The notes: generated by a model not told the origin, from the letters alone. 64,000 nucleotides of DNA from Akkermansiaceae bacterium (GCA_017798145.1 CP059069.1:3519226-3583225), one strand, 5' to 3'. Shown: positions 7,873 to 17,344, numbered from the stretch's first letter. Made by a program: numbers and translations.

Positions 7873-9747
7873 ATGGCAGCTGTTCGCAAACCACGCACGT
7901 CCCCTCCCGACAACGAACACCCGCTCCGGGATCTACTGCTTGTCGCCGGAATCGTGCTCGCCGCGCTGCAGGTGATCCCTGTCTATGTTTCCTCAAGGAC
8001 GACCGTGCTGGTGATCGTGGCTGCGGTGGTGGTGGCAAGCGGCTTCGCCTATTTCTTGCTCCGGGTAAGGGGAAGGGTGGAGTTCCCATGGAAGAGGGCG
8101 GCACTGCCGCTGGGTGTGGTGGCGCTTTTCGGCGGGGCGACGTTCTTCGGGCAGTACTCGCTGCGCACACAGCTGAACGCCATCGCCGATGCCAATACAG
8201 CCGCGAGCATGGAGCCAGATCCGGATCTCAGGAGGTATCTTGATGCGGCATTCGACGAGCACTCTTCCCAGTGGAACGGCCAGTTCGAGCGGCTCTACGC
8301 CCGCCCGACGCTCTATCTCCTGACTAGGGTGGGGACTGATGCCAAGCCGACCGAGGTGCAGAACTGCATCTTGCTCTGGCGGTCTGGCAGCGCGGGGATA
8401 GGCAAGGAATTCGTGGGTGTGGCGGGGATCGCCGGCGAGACGTTGCCACAGACCGCCAACGACATCGATCACACGGCCCAGCGCTATCTTTCCTACGTGC
8501 AGCGCCCCATGGCGGACAGCGACCTGCTGAACCGCAACACGAAGGGAGAGGGGGATTCGGTCTCCACGGTAGATGACATCCCAAGGTGCATCCTTGTGTT
8601 GGGTGACCCGGCTTCCGGTAAATCGAGCATGCTGGACCGGATCGACATGATCCAGGCGCGCCGTGCGCGGGGCAGCATGACCGAGCCGATTCCTGTTTTG
8701 ATCCGACTCAAGGGACTCGCCGGGCCGGATCCGGATCTTCTCCACAAGATGGTATCGGAGCGTCTCGGTGCCTGTTCACCCAAGGTGCTAGGCAAGAGGA
8801 ACCTCGTGCTTCTGGTCGACGCGCTGGACGAGACGGTGAATCCGGTCGCGACCTCAGAAGCGATCGCGAAGCTGATGAGCCGGGAACCGTATTCAAAAAC
8901 GGTGGACCGGATCATCGTCACCGGGCGTGTGCTCAACTACACCTCCACGATCCATGGGTATCCGCAAGCCCTCCGCTACAAGGGATTCACGACGGCCATA
9001 CTTTATGGGCTGGACCAAACCGCGATCGAGAAGCGTATCCTTTCCAGCTCGCTTGCGAGCGACCAGAAATCGAAGATCATGCAGAAACTCGCGGACGATA
9101 GCAGCCGTTCCGCGTGGCTGCAGTTCCTGCGCATGCCGATGAACTTCGACCTGATCTCGGAAATCATGGGCGAGCTGGAACCTGGCGACATCGGCCACGG
9201 ACAGACGGAGATCCTGCGGCGCTTCGTCAAGAACCGCTTCGAGCAGAAGAACATCGTCGGAGCGGAGCGGGATGCAGGCATCTCGCTACTAAGGACGATC
9301 GCGCTGAACACTCTTTCGGATGGGGTTTCGGCACGCAGCCGGGAGTTCGGGCTCAAGGATGGGCTCGCGCGCGGAGGGGCGTACGGGTCGATTGATGTGC
9401 CGGGTGCGGAGCTTGATGCCATCCGCAGGCGACTCTCCGACCTGCTTCTCACGGGGTTGATCCAGGACAAGGGTGGCGACCGCTACAAGTTCTGCCACCT
9501 GAATCTGCAGGACTTTTTCATCTCCGAGGCTTTGCATGACCTTTCGGAAGTGGATCCTTCGGACGTGGCATGGAGGCAGATTATTCTTTTCTTCGCGGGC
9601 AGGTCTGATGGGGATCTGGCGCTAAAATTAGTGAAGGAGCACCGGGATGCGAACGCCACGCAATACCTCGAGGAACTACTAAGGCAGGTGAACGGGATAC
9701 GCGAGAGCCTGCACCAAAACCTTCCGCTTTCGTACGGGGCGAAATGA
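7873..9747 (+). CDS. Membrane-anchored NACHT (STAND) NTPase
   Basis: A 624-residue protein. Three hydrophobic segments lie at about residues 21-40, 44-63 and 76-93. A soluble stretch follows, then a NACHT-type P-loop ATPase with Walker A GDPASGKSS at 244-252 and Walker B LVLLVDALDET at 311-321. The acidic DALDE form is typical of NACHT/STAND proteins. The C-terminal 300 residues are helical and end without recognisable repeats. STAND proteins sense a ligand and oligomerise; bacterial NACHT proteins include single-gene anti-phage systems. Here the membrane part could be anchor or effector. A housekeeping role is also possible, since its neighbours are apt and pgi. Confidence 0.8.
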   Translation: MAAVRKPRTSPPDNEHPLRDLLLVAGIVLAALQVIPVYVSSRTTVLVIVAAVVVASGFAYFLLRVRGRVEFPWKRAALPLGVVALFGGATFFGQYSLRTQLNAIADANTAASMEPDPDLRRYLDAAFDEHSSQWNGQFERLYARPTLYLLTRVGTDAKPTEVQNCILLWRSGSAGIGKEFVGVAGIAGETLPQTANDIDHTAQRYLSYVQRPMADSDLLNRNTKGEGDSVSTVDDIPRCILVLGDPASGKSSMLDRIDMIQARRARGSMTEPIPVLIRLKGLAGPDPDLLHKMVSERLGACSPKVLGKRNLVLLVDALDETVNPVATSEAIAKLMSREPYSKTVDRIIVTGRVLNYTSTIHGYPQALRYKGFTTAILYGLDQTAIEKRILSSSLASDQKSKIMQKLADDSSRSAWLQFLRMPMNFDLISEIMGELEPGDIGHGQTEILRRFVKNRFEQKNIVGAERDAGISLLRTIALNTLSDGVSARSREFGLKDGLARGGAYGSIDVPGAELDAIRRRLSDLLLTGLIQDKGGDRYKFCHLNLQDFFISEALHDLSEVDPSDVAWRQIILFFAGRSDGDLALKLVKEHRDANATQYLEELLRQVNGIRESLHQNLPLSYGAK

Positions 9748-9756
9748 CGGGCGCGG

Positions 9757-9775
9757 AGGGTTCAGGACCCTTTTT
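9757..9775 (+). terminator. Weak rho-independent terminator after the NACHT gene
   Basis: A 5-bp stem AGGGT/ACCCT with a 5-nt loop is followed directly by five T residues, 10 bp after the NACHT stop codon. Position and T-run suit a terminator, but the stem is short. Confidence 0.4.
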
Positions 9776-9864
9776 CGCTTGGTTGGCGGCGGTGCGGCGG
9801 TCACATTATCCATGCAGGCAAGAATGAAGCCTAGCAGTCGGTCGTTCATCGGCCATGTCAAAAT

Positions 9865-11409
9865 ATGAGCTGGAAAAGTTACAACGAGAGTTTGGTGCGA
9901 TACGATGATCTGGGCTTCACCCTGGATCTCTCGCTGATGGATGTGGATCAGGGATATCGGGATGGTTTGGCGGGAAAGGTTTCCAAGGCCTTCGCCGACA
10001 TGGTCGCGCTTGAGGGCGGCGCCATGGCAAATCCCGACGAGGGGCGTATGGTGGGGCACTACTGGCTTCGCAACGCGGATCTGGCTCCTTCGCCGGAGAT
10101 CAAGGCGCAGGTGACCGAGCCGATCAAGGCGCTGAAAAAATTCGCGGAAAAAGTTCACACCGGAAATGTCCGCGCCGCGAACGGCAGCCCTTTCAAAAGC
10201 ATACTCCTCATCGGCATAGGCGGCTCCGCGCTTGGTCCGCAGCTGGTTTCCCAGGCGATAGGGCAGAAGGCCAAGATGCCCATCCATTTCCTGGACAACA
10301 CGGATCCGCAGGGCATCGACGACACGCTGGCGGCCATTGAGCTTGAGCGGGCGCTGGTTCTGGTGATCTCGAAATCCGGCGGCACACCGGAGACGCGCAA
10401 CGGGATGCTTGAGGCCAAGGCGGCCTTCGAGAAGGCCGGGATCGACTTCGGGAAGCACGCGGTGGCGGTGACGGGTGTGGGTTCCAAGCTGGACAAGTTC
10501 GCCGTGGAGCAGGGATTCATCGCCCGTTTTCCGATGGAGGATTGGGTGGGCGGGAGAACATCCGTGCTTTCCACGGTTGGACTGGTGCCTGCCGCGTTGC
10601 AGGGGCTGGACATCGACGCGATGCTGGCCGGTGCCGCCGTAATGGATGAGAGGACGCGCCAGCAGGATGCCGGGAAAAACGCGGCGATGCAGCTCGCCAT
10701 CGCCTGGCACAAGGCTACCAACGGCAAGGGCGAGAAGGACATGGTGGTGCTGCCCTACAAGGATTCGCTGGTGCTGTTTTCCAAATACCTCCAGCAGCTG
10801 GTGATGGAATCCCTGGGCAAGGAAAAGGATCTCGATGGCAAGGCCGTCAACCAGGGCATCGCGGTCTATGGGAACAAGGGCTCGACGGATCAGCACGCAT
10901 ACGTCCAGCAGCTCCGCGACGGGGTGAACAATTTCTTCGCGACCTTCATCGAGGTGCGCCACGGGCGGAAACGGAAATCCATCGAGGTGGAGCCGGGCAA
11001 CCTCAGCCAGGATTATCTTCAGGGCTTCATGCGCGGCACCCGCAGCGCCCTGTATGAGAATGGCCGGAAATCGCTCACGATCTCGGTCTATGAGGTGACG
11101 CCCCATACGTTGGGCATGCTGATCGCCCTCTTCGAGCGGGCGGTTTCCTTCTATGCCTCGCTCGTCAACATCAACGCCTACCACCAGCCGGGCGTTGAGG
11201 CGGGGAAGGCCGCCGCCGCCACCTTCCTCAATCTCCTGGGACAAGTCCGCAGCCGCCTCGTCTCGGAAGCGAAGAACGCGGAGCAGGTGGCCTTCGAGGT
11301 CGATGGCGATCCGGAGGCGGTCTATCACTGCCTCGTCCACCTTGCCAACAACGGCGAGGCGCAGATGTCCATGGGCAAGACTCCGGCGGACGATCTCTTC
11401 CAGCTCTGA
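9865..11409 (+). CDS. pgi: Glucose-6-phosphate isomerase
   Basis: A 514-residue glycolytic enzyme that interconverts glucose-6-phosphate and fructose-6-phosphate. SILLIGIGGSALGPQL and VLVISKSGGTPETRNGM are the two sugar-phosphate-binding (SIS) motifs. GNKGSTDQHAYVQQLRDG carries the conserved region with the catalytic Gln/His, and AYHQPGVEAGKAAA the C-terminal signature with the catalytic Lys. Length is normal for a bacterial PGI. It follows the NACHT gene after a possible terminator, with its own upstream spacer of about 115 bp. Confidence 0.97.
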   Translation: MSWKSYNESLVRYDDLGFTLDLSLMDVDQGYRDGLAGKVSKAFADMVALEGGAMANPDEGRMVGHYWLRNADLAPSPEIKAQVTEPIKALKKFAEKVHTGNVRAANGSPFKSILLIGIGGSALGPQLVSQAIGQKAKMPIHFLDNTDPQGIDDTLAAIELERALVLVISKSGGTPETRNGMLEAKAAFEKAGIDFGKHAVAVTGVGSKLDKFAVEQGFIARFPMEDWVGGRTSVLSTVGLVPAALQGLDIDAMLAGAAVMDERTRQQDAGKNAAMQLAIAWHKATNGKGEKDMVVLPYKDSLVLFSKYLQQLVMESLGKEKDLDGKAVNQGIAVYGNKGSTDQHAYVQQLRDGVNNFFATFIEVRHGRKRKSIEVEPGNLSQDYLQGFMRGTRSALYENGRKSLTISVYEVTPHTLGMLIALFERAVSFYASLVNINAYHQPGVEAGKAAAATFLNLLGQVRSRLVSEAKNAEQVAFEVDGDPEAVYHCLVHLANNGEAQMSMGKTPADDLFQL

Positions 11410-11460
11410 ATCGCGGAACTTTAGGGTTTCATGTTCGGGGTTTGGGGGTAATTTTCCGGC

Positions 11461-11853
11461 GTGGCCATCATGGAAATTTCGGAAAAGGCTCAGCGGGAGC
11501 TTGCCTCTTTGCTGGCGGTCAAGGCGTCATCCCCAACTGCCGGGCTGCGGCTCGGCGTGAGCAAGGGGGGCTGTGCGGGCTGGCAGTACGAGATGAAAGT
11601 CGCGGAGCCTGAGGCGGGCGACGAGGTCGTGGAGCGGGGTGGGGTGCGGGTGATCGTCGCGGCGGACAGCTTGGAGAAGCTGCGCGGCTGCGAGGTGGAT
11701 TACACCGATGATCTGACCGATTCCGGATTCAAGATCAACAATCCCAAGGCGCGGCGCTCCTGCGGCTGTGGGACATCCTTCGAGCCGGAGGATGAGCCGG
11801 AAGGCAGCGGTGCGGAGGACGGGGAAGTCTGTGGCGGGGGAGGCGCAGCGTAG
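11461..11853 (+). CDS. IscA/ErpA-type iron-sulfur carrier (HesB family)
   Basis: A 130-residue A-type carrier that delivers Fe-S clusters to apo-proteins. The three ligand cysteines of the family are present: GGCAGWQYEM in the first half and RRSCGCGTSFE near the end. KINNPKA precedes the CGC motif as usual. An acidic tail with a final CGGGGAA follows and is longer than in typical IscA. GTG 11461 is the first start; ATG 11470 is an alternative. The next gene begins 3 bp after the stop, so the two are co-transcribed. Confidence 0.9.
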   Translation: MAIMEISEKAQRELASLLAVKASSPTAGLRLGVSKGGCAGWQYEMKVAEPEAGDEVVERGGVRVIVAADSLEKLRGCEVDYTDDLTDSGFKINNPKARRSCGCGTSFEPEDEPEGSGAEDGEVCGGGGAA

Positions 11854-11856
11854 GGC

Positions 11857-12612
11857 GTGGCTGCGAACCGGCGTAGGAAAAATCCGCTCGACGACGAGGC
11901 GCCACGCAGGCCCGCGTATTTCTGGTGGTTCCTTGCCAACATCCTTGCGCTCTGCTTCGCGATCTTCAGCTGGGCGATCTGCCTGAACATTTTCGGCATG
12001 CCCGAGAACCCGCGCAACTACGCCATCCTCAAAAAGCTCGACCGCCTGCCAAAGCTCAAGCGCTACACAGTGCTCGATGTTCCGAACGGGAACGCCCTCA
12101 ACCCCAGCGAACTCTACGGAAAATACTTCGGCCTCGATGAGTCGAAGCGCGAGAGCCTCAACTCGCTGCTGATGCGCAACTACATGCGCAACTTCGACAA
12201 GGATCTGCTGCTCACCTACGTGGAGGGGGATTTCCAGGTCATCGAGGTCAGGAAGCTTGGCAAGGGCAGCTTCATACAGCCGGGCTTCGCGATCCGCGCC
12301 CAGGCCATGGTGAGGCCGGACGATTTCACGGAAGCGGTCGGCTTCCCCGTGGTCATCGAGTACATTTTCCCCACGGATAACGCCGATGCCGCCGATAGGT
12401 TCAGCCCCGGCGACATCCTGGAGGTCAGCAAGAACCCGAACTGCGCGGCGGTTGTCAACGTATCCAAGGTCGTCGTGGACGAGGAGCCCGCGCTGCAGCT
12501 CACCGTCATCCCCATCGCCTACGGCCCTTACCGGATCGGGAACGAGAAATCGTTTTCCATCGAGCCTCCGGAGGAACTCAGTCCCGCCGCAGGGCTTCCG
12601 CTCTGGAAGTGA
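11857..12612 (+). CDS. Single-pass membrane protein of unknown function
   Basis: A 251-residue protein starting at GTG. A basic N-terminus is followed by one transmembrane segment at about residues 20-46 (FWWFLANILALCFAIFSW), then a soluble domain of about 200 residues that is probably periplasmic. Blocks such as KLKRYTVLDVPNGNAL, LYGKYFGLDE and FPVVIEYIFPT suggest a defined globular fold, but I do not recognise a family. It starts 3 bp after the IscA-type gene and ends 12 bp before the convergent oxidoreductase. Confidence 0.75.
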   Translation: MAANRRRKNPLDDEAPRRPAYFWWFLANILALCFAIFSWAICLNIFGMPENPRNYAILKKLDRLPKLKRYTVLDVPNGNALNPSELYGKYFGLDESKRESLNSLLMRNYMRNFDKDLLLTYVEGDFQVIEVRKLGKGSFIQPGFAIRAQAMVRPDDFTEAVGFPVVIEYIFPTDNADAADRFSPGDILEVSKNPNCAAVVNVSKVVVDEEPALQLTVIPIAYGPYRIGNEKSFSIEPPEELSPAAGLPLWK

Positions 12613-12624
12613 GTTTTGTTGGGT

Positions 12625-13668
12625 TCACACGTTCACCTTTATCCCGCCGTTCTGTGCGGATTGGTAGATTGCGCGGATCACCGCGACAGCCTTGCGCGCC
12701 TCGCCCGCATGGGTGAAGCACTGGCGGCCTTCCACGATGGATTGGACGACCTCCTCGAAGTTCCGCTGGTGCTGGTAGAAATTGATCGCCGAAGGGTCGT
12801 TCGCGCCGAGTCCCGCCCCCTGGCCTTTCATCAGGGTGGACTTGATCTCGGCATCCTCCGGTTTCTCCTCCCGGAAATCCCATAGCTCGAAGGACTCGTC
12901 GGCAAGGAACACCGATCCGTCCGTCCCCGCGAGCTGGACGCGGGCGGGATGGCCGTCCTTGGACCAGGTGCAGGTGGAGCATTCGATGACTCCGAGCGCA
13001 CCGTTCTCGAACTCGACGGTCGCGACAACGATGTCCTCCACCTCGATGCGCTCGTGTGCGAGGCATGCGGTTGTGGCCTGCACGGATTTGATGGGGCCGG
13101 CGAGATAAACGAGGGCGTCGACGGTATGGACGGATTGGTTCATCAGTGCTCCGCCGCCATCCAGCGCCCATGTGCCGCGCCAGCCGGCGGAATCGTAGTA
13201 TGCCTGGTCGCGGTACCATTTCACGTAGCAGGATGCGGAGGTGAGTCTTCCGAAACGGCCTTCGTCTGCGGCTTTCTTGAATGCATCCATGCCCGGGTGG
13301 AAGCGGCGGTTGAGGACTGCGGAAAGTGTCCTTCCGTTTTTCTCCGCAGCGGCGATGAGCCGGTCGATGCGCTCCGTGGTGATTTCAAGCGGCTTCTCGC
13401 AGATCACGTGCTTGCCGGCGTTGAGTGCGGCGAGGGCTGGATCAAGGTGCGCGCCGGAGGGCGTGCCTATGGTGACGATCTCAAGTTCGGGATCGGCAAG
13501 GAAATCCTCCATGTTCGAAAACGCTTTCCCGCCGTATTCCGCAGCGAGTTTTTCCGCAGCCTCACCGCGCAGGTCGAAGACGGAGTGAAGATCCCCGCCC
13601 GTCATGGCGGTGATGGCCTTTGCATGGAAGTGGCCGATCATGCCGGCTCCGATGATTCCGAATTTCAT
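12625..13668 (-). CDS. Gfo/Idh/MocA-family oxidoreductase
   Basis: A 347-residue NAD(P)-dependent sugar-type dehydrogenase. MKFGIIGAGMIGHFHAKAI is the Rossmann dinucleotide-binding motif, VTIGTPSGAH and HVICEKPLE are the family signature (the Lys of EKP is catalytic), and GGGALMNQSVHTVDALVYL carries the second catalytic region. Substrate cannot be deduced. Verrucomicrobiota usually hold many paralogues. ATG 13668 is chosen over the longer frame (to 13719) because it starts exactly at the Rossmann strand. Confidence 0.9.
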   Translation of the reverse strand: MKFGIIGAGMIGHFHAKAITAMTGGDLHSVFDLRGEAAEKLAAEYGGKAFSNMEDFLADPELEIVTIGTPSGAHLDPALAALNAGKHVICEKPLEITTERIDRLIAAAEKNGRTLSAVLNRRFHPGMDAFKKAADEGRFGRLTSASCYVKWYRDQAYYDSAGWRGTWALDGGGALMNQSVHTVDALVYLAGPIKSVQATTACLAHERIEVEDIVVATVEFENGALGVIECSTCTWSKDGHPARVQLAGTDGSVFLADESFELWDFREEKPEDAEIKSTLMKGQGAGLGANDPSAINFYQHQRNFEEVVQSIVEGRQCFTHAGEARKAVAVIRAIYQSAQNGGIKVNV

Positions 13669-13850
13669 GTGGGAAATGGTGTTGTTAGGTTTTCGGGGGC
13701 TGATTTCCTCCGCAGCCATCCTTGGCCAAGCTGGGTGGGGCTGGCAAGGGTCTCTTTCCGGGAAAGTTTCATTCCTCGGTGGGGAAACGCTTCCGGGAAT
13801 GACCCAATCCCGGCTTGCATCGGTGGCTGCAAAGCGTTCATCTCCCCCGT

Positions 13851-14102
13851 ATGGAATCGCACGAATGGAATGAGCGGACGGAGGAGGGGAAGCGGTTTTA
13901 CCGCGCCAACTTCCATGGCAATGAGTGGAGCATCATCACCACCCTCAAGACCGATCCTGACTGGGAGCCCATCGATCAGCCTTCCGAGGAGCTTTGGCGG
14001 GAGCTTCGCGACATCGTCTGGAAAAAATACCAGCGCAAACGCTGCCCTTGGGAGCGCGTGGCGTCCATCGACAAGATCCTCGGGGACGAGGTGCCTGAGT
14101 GA
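13851..14102 (+). CDS. Small conserved-looking hypothetical protein
   Basis: An 83-residue acidic/basic mixed protein rich in Trp and Glu (WNERTEEGKRFYRANFHGNEWSI in the first third). No membrane segment or known motif is visible. Its charged composition and dense aromatic content look like a real folded small protein rather than a shadow frame; the long minus-strand frame here has low-complexity composition. It lies alone between the divergent oxidoreductase and the convergent aminotransferase gene. Confidence 0.6.
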   Translation: MESHEWNERTEEGKRFYRANFHGNEWSIITTLKTDPDWEPIDQPSEELWRELRDIVWKKYQRKRCPWERVASIDKILGDEVPE

Positions 14103-14156
14103 TCCGTTCCCGCCGTCCGGATTCAAGCGGGGGCAAGCTGCGGCCGCTGGCCCGGG

Positions 14157-15221
14157 TTAGAGGACATCGTCCATCGCATCGATGAGTTCCTGCATGGTGG
14201 CTTCGGTTTCGTTGCCCATGTTGGAGATGCGGAAGGTGCTGCCCTTGATCTTGCCGTAGCCGCCGTTGATGAGGAAATTGTGTTTCGTCTTCAAGGCCTT
14301 GATGAAGCCGGAGAGGTCGAAGCCGTCCGGGGTGGCGAAGCAGGTGAGGGCGAAGGAACGGTTGCCCTCCGGCGCGAAGAGCTGGAAGCCGTGCTGCGCT
14401 CCCCAAGCATGGATCATCGCGTTGGTCTTAGCATGGCGCGCCTTGCGGGCGGCGAAGCCTTCCCTTGCGATTTCGCCGAGGATGTATTGCAGGCCGAAGA
14501 GGGTGGAGATGGCCGGTGTGGTGGGGGTGTTGTTGGCCGCGTGGTTTTTGGCGAACTCGATGAAATCGAAGTAGTAGCCGCGGTTCGGGGTTCCCTTGAC
14601 GCGCTCCATGGCCGCCTCCGAGACCGCGAAGAGTGCGAGGCCAGGGGGGAGTGCCAGGGCTTTCTGGACACCGGCGAGGCAAACATCGATGCCGTGCTTG
14701 TCCATGTCGATATCCACGGTGGAGAGCGAGGAAACGGTGTCCACGATGAGCATGGTGTCCGGGAAGGATTTCACGGCGGAGCAGATTCCTGAGAGGTCGT
14801 TGAGGACGCCGGTTGAGGTTTCCGAGTGGATGAAGGTGACGGTGTCGAAGCCGCCTTCGGCGAGTTTGGCACGGACGGTTTCCGGATCGATGGCCTCACC
14901 CCATTCCACCTGGACGGCCTCGGCTTCGTAGCCGCATTTCTTGGCGACATCGATCCACTTGTCGGAGAATGCGCCGCAGCAGAGGCAGAGGACTTTTTTG
15001 CGGGCGAGGTTGCGCAGTGCGCCTTCCATCACGCCCCATGCGGAGGAGGTGGAGAGAAAAACGGGGCGCTCGGTGCCGAAGATTTCTTTCAGGCCGGGCT
15101 GAAGCGAGGCGTAGAGTTCTTCGAAATCCTTTCCGCGGTGGCCGATCATTGTGTGAGACATCGCCGCGAAGGTTTCCGGCGAGACATCGACGGGGCCTGG
15201 GTTGAAAAGTTTTGGGGACAT
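14157..15221 (-). CDS. Class-V aminotransferase (alanine-glyoxylate/serine type)
   Basis: A 354-residue PLP enzyme. MSPKLFNPGPVDVSPE, MIGHRGKDFEELY and TSSAWGVMEGAL are the N-terminal blocks of the alanine-glyoxylate/serine-pyruvate aminotransferase group. VDTVSSLS and CLAGVQKALALPPGLA give the PLP-binding Asp and the Schiff-base Lys. It may act in serine/glycine or phosphonate metabolism; the substrate is not certain. It is the last gene of a minus-strand run with hisC and dapA (33 bp after dapA), so an amino-acid biosynthesis operon is likely. Confidence 0.9.
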   Translation of the reverse strand: MSPKLFNPGPVDVSPETFAAMSHTMIGHRGKDFEELYASLQPGLKEIFGTERPVFLSTSSAWGVMEGALRNLARKKVLCLCCGAFSDKWIDVAKKCGYEAEAVQVEWGEAIDPETVRAKLAEGGFDTVTFIHSETSTGVLNDLSGICSAVKSFPDTMLIVDTVSSLSTVDIDMDKHGIDVCLAGVQKALALPPGLALFAVSEAAMERVKGTPNRGYYFDFIEFAKNHAANNTPTTPAISTLFGLQYILGEIAREGFAARKARHAKTNAMIHAWGAQHGFQLFAPEGNRSFALTCFATPDGFDLSGFIKALKTKHNFLINGGYGKIKGSTFRISNMGNETEATMQELIDAMDDVL

Positions 15222-15254
15222 AAGGGTGAAAGCTGAAATGCTGGAAAGCTGGAA

Positions 15255-16136
15255 CTAGATGAGGTTGTAGGATCTCAGGAGGGCGCGGAGGGCGACGAGG
15301 TTGTCGTCGGACATGGGCGCGAGGGGGAGGCGGAGTTCGTCGGAGCAGTGGCCTTGCATGGAGACGGCGGTCTTGATGGGGACGGGATTCACGTCGAGGG
15401 ACATGAGGCCGCGCATCAGCGGGTAGTATTGCTTTTGGATGGCGAGGGCTTCCGCGAACTCACCGGCGAGGCAGTGTGCGAGGAGCTTGGACATGACATC
15501 CGGGATCAGGTTCGATGCGACGGAGACGAGTCCGTTTGCGCCGCAGGATACGAAGGGCAGGGTGAGCGGATCGTCGCCGCAAAGGATGCCGAAGCCATCC
15601 GGCAATGCCTGGACGAGCTGGTTGACGCGATCCACCGAGCCGCCCGCTTCCTTGATGGCGGTGATGTTCTTGCAGTCGGCAGCGAGGCGGGCGGCTGTTT
15701 CGGGGGCGATCTCGATGGATGAGCGGCCGGGCACGCTGTAGAGCATGATGGGAAGCGTGGTGGAATCCGCGATGGCCTTGAAATGGAGGTGGAGCCCTTG
15801 CTGCGAGGGCTTGTTGTAGTAGGGGCAGACCTGGAGGGAGCCGTCCGCTCCAAGATCTTCGGCGGCCTTGGTGAGCTCGATGGCTTCGGCGGTGGCGTTG
15901 GCGCCGGTGCCGGCGATGACCTTGACCCGGCCTTTCGCGAATTCCACGGCGAGGCGGATGACCTCGATGTGCTCCGCGGTGTCGAGTGTCGGGGATTCAC
16001 CGGTGGTGCCGACCGGGACGATGCCGGTGACGCCTCCGGCGACCTGGCGCTCGATGAGCGCTTCGAAAGCCGGGACATCGACCTTGCCGTCGCGGAAAGG
16101 GGTGATGAGGGCGGTGTGGATGCCTGTGAAGTTCAT
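15255..16136 (-). CDS. dapA: 4-Hydroxy-tetrahydrodipicolinate synthase
   Basis: A 293-residue class-I aldolase of the lysine/diaminopimelate pathway, condensing pyruvate with aspartate semialdehyde. GIVPVGTTGESPTLD binds the pyruvate carboxylate, IMLYSVPGRSSIEI holds the catalytic Tyr, and ITAIKEAGGSVDRV the Schiff-base Lys. Full length with the usual N-terminus MNFTGIHTALITPF. It sits between hisC (upstream, 41 bp) and the class-V aminotransferase. Confidence 0.95.
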   Translation of the reverse strand: MNFTGIHTALITPFRDGKVDVPAFEALIERQVAGGVTGIVPVGTTGESPTLDTAEHIEVIRLAVEFAKGRVKVIAGTGANATAEAIELTKAAEDLGADGSLQVCPYYNKPSQQGLHLHFKAIADSTTLPIMLYSVPGRSSIEIAPETAARLAADCKNITAIKEAGGSVDRVNQLVQALPDGFGILCGDDPLTLPFVSCGANGLVSVASNLIPDVMSKLLAHCLAGEFAEALAIQKQYYPLMRGLMSLDVNPVPIKTAVSMQGHCSDELRLPLAPMSDDNLVALRALLRSYNLI

Positions 16137-16177
16137 GGGAAGGGCTTAGTGGGAGGGGAGTGGAAAGTAAACAGTGA

Positions 16178-17281
16178 TCAGTGATCAGTGGATTTAAGAA
16201 CGGCATCGAGGACTTCGAGGGCGCGGGCGTTTTCCTTTTCTGTGCCGATGGATATCCGCACCCAGCCGGGGAGTTTGTAGCCGCCCATGGCGCGGACAAT
16301 GACTCCCTGTTTGAGCATTTCGGTAAAAACCATATTGCCGTCGCCGACCTCGACGAGGATGAAATTCGCGACCGAAGGGACGAATTTCAGGCGGCGTTGG
16401 TCGAAGGCTTTTTCGTAGAAGGCGAGGCCTTCGCGGTTCGCCTGCTTGGTTTTTTCGATGTGGTCGGTGTCATCGAGCGCGGCGAGTGCTGCTGCCTGTG
16501 CGAGGGCGTTGGTGTTGAAAGGCTGGCGGGCTTTCTGGAGCAGGGCGGCAATCGGTTCCGGAGCGATGCCATAACCGATCCGAAGGGCGGCGAGGCCGTG
16601 GATTTTCGAGCAGGTGCGCAGTACGATGACGTTTTTCCCGGCGCGGACGTGCTTGAGGACATCCGGCGGGGTGTCGAGGAACTCGAAGTATGCCTCGTCG
16701 AAAACGGCGATCACATGCGGCGGGAGTTTTTCCACGAAGGTGTCGATGGCCTCCTGGGTCACCTGGGTGCCGGTGGGGTTGTTCGGGTTCGCGATGAAAA
16801 CGAGGCGGGTGTTGTCCGTGATCGCGGCGGCCATCGCATCGAGATCGTGGATGAAATCCGGGTCATCGACCTCGACGTATTTCGCGCCGAAGAGGGTGGC
16901 CATGAGCTTATAGACGACGAAGGCGTGTTTCGCGGCGATGAGTTCCGCATCGCGGTTCAGGAAGGTGTGGCAGAGCAGTTCGATGATCTCGTTCGAGCCA
17001 TTTCCGAGAATGATGTTCTGGATCCCGAAACCGAGCCTTTCCGCGATTGCGGTGCGCAGCTTGAAGCCGCCGCCATCCGGATAAATATGGGCGGACGGGA
17101 TGGCATCGCGCATCGCCTGCTGGGCGAGGGGCGAGGGGCCGAGGGGGTTCTCATTGGAGGCGACTTTTACGATGGATGCCGGGTCGAGGCCAAGCTCGCG
17201 GGCGGTTTCCTCGATGGGTTTTCCGGGTTCGTAGGCGACGAGGTCGCAGACGAAGGAGTTGGCGAAATCGGAGATGGGCAT
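16178..17281 (-). CDS. hisC: Histidinol-phosphate aminotransferase
   Basis: A 367-residue fold-I PLP aminotransferase. YEPGKPIEETARELGLD and KVASNENPLGPSPLA at the N-terminus are typical of HisC. FIANPNNPTGT, FDEAYFEFLD and LRTCSKIHGLAALRIGYG hold the PLP contacts and Schiff-base Lys, and RAMGGYKLPGWVRISIGT the C-terminal Arg that binds the substrate phosphate/carboxylate. Related enzymes can use tyrosine or phenylalanine. ATG 17281 is preferred to the upstream in-frame 17326. It is probably first in the hisC-dapA-aminotransferase unit. Confidence 0.92.
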   Translation of the reverse strand: MPISDFANSFVCDLVAYEPGKPIEETARELGLDPASIVKVASNENPLGPSPLAQQAMRDAIPSAHIYPDGGGFKLRTAIAERLGFGIQNIILGNGSNEIIELLCHTFLNRDAELIAAKHAFVVYKLMATLFGAKYVEVDDPDFIHDLDAMAAAITDNTRLVFIANPNNPTGTQVTQEAIDTFVEKLPPHVIAVFDEAYFEFLDTPPDVLKHVRAGKNVIVLRTCSKIHGLAALRIGYGIAPEPIAALLQKARQPFNTNALAQAAALAALDDTDHIEKTKQANREGLAFYEKAFDQRRLKFVPSVANFILVEVGDGNMVFTEMLKQGVIVRAMGGYKLPGWVRISIGTEKENARALEVLDAVLKSTDH

Positions 17282-17344
17282 GGCGGGAAGGTGGGATGGT
17301 GGGCAAAAGCTGAAAAGCTGAAACACTGAAAAGCTGAAATCATT

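Noticed and set aside
9679-11340. A 553-residue minus-strand protein opposite pgi
   Set aside because: It is antisense to a clear glucose-6-phosphate isomerase and shows no motif; it is a GC-rich shadow frame.
16137-16177. Lysine riboswitch upstream of dapA
   Set aside because: The gap between hisC and dapA is only 41 bp, too short for the aptamer.
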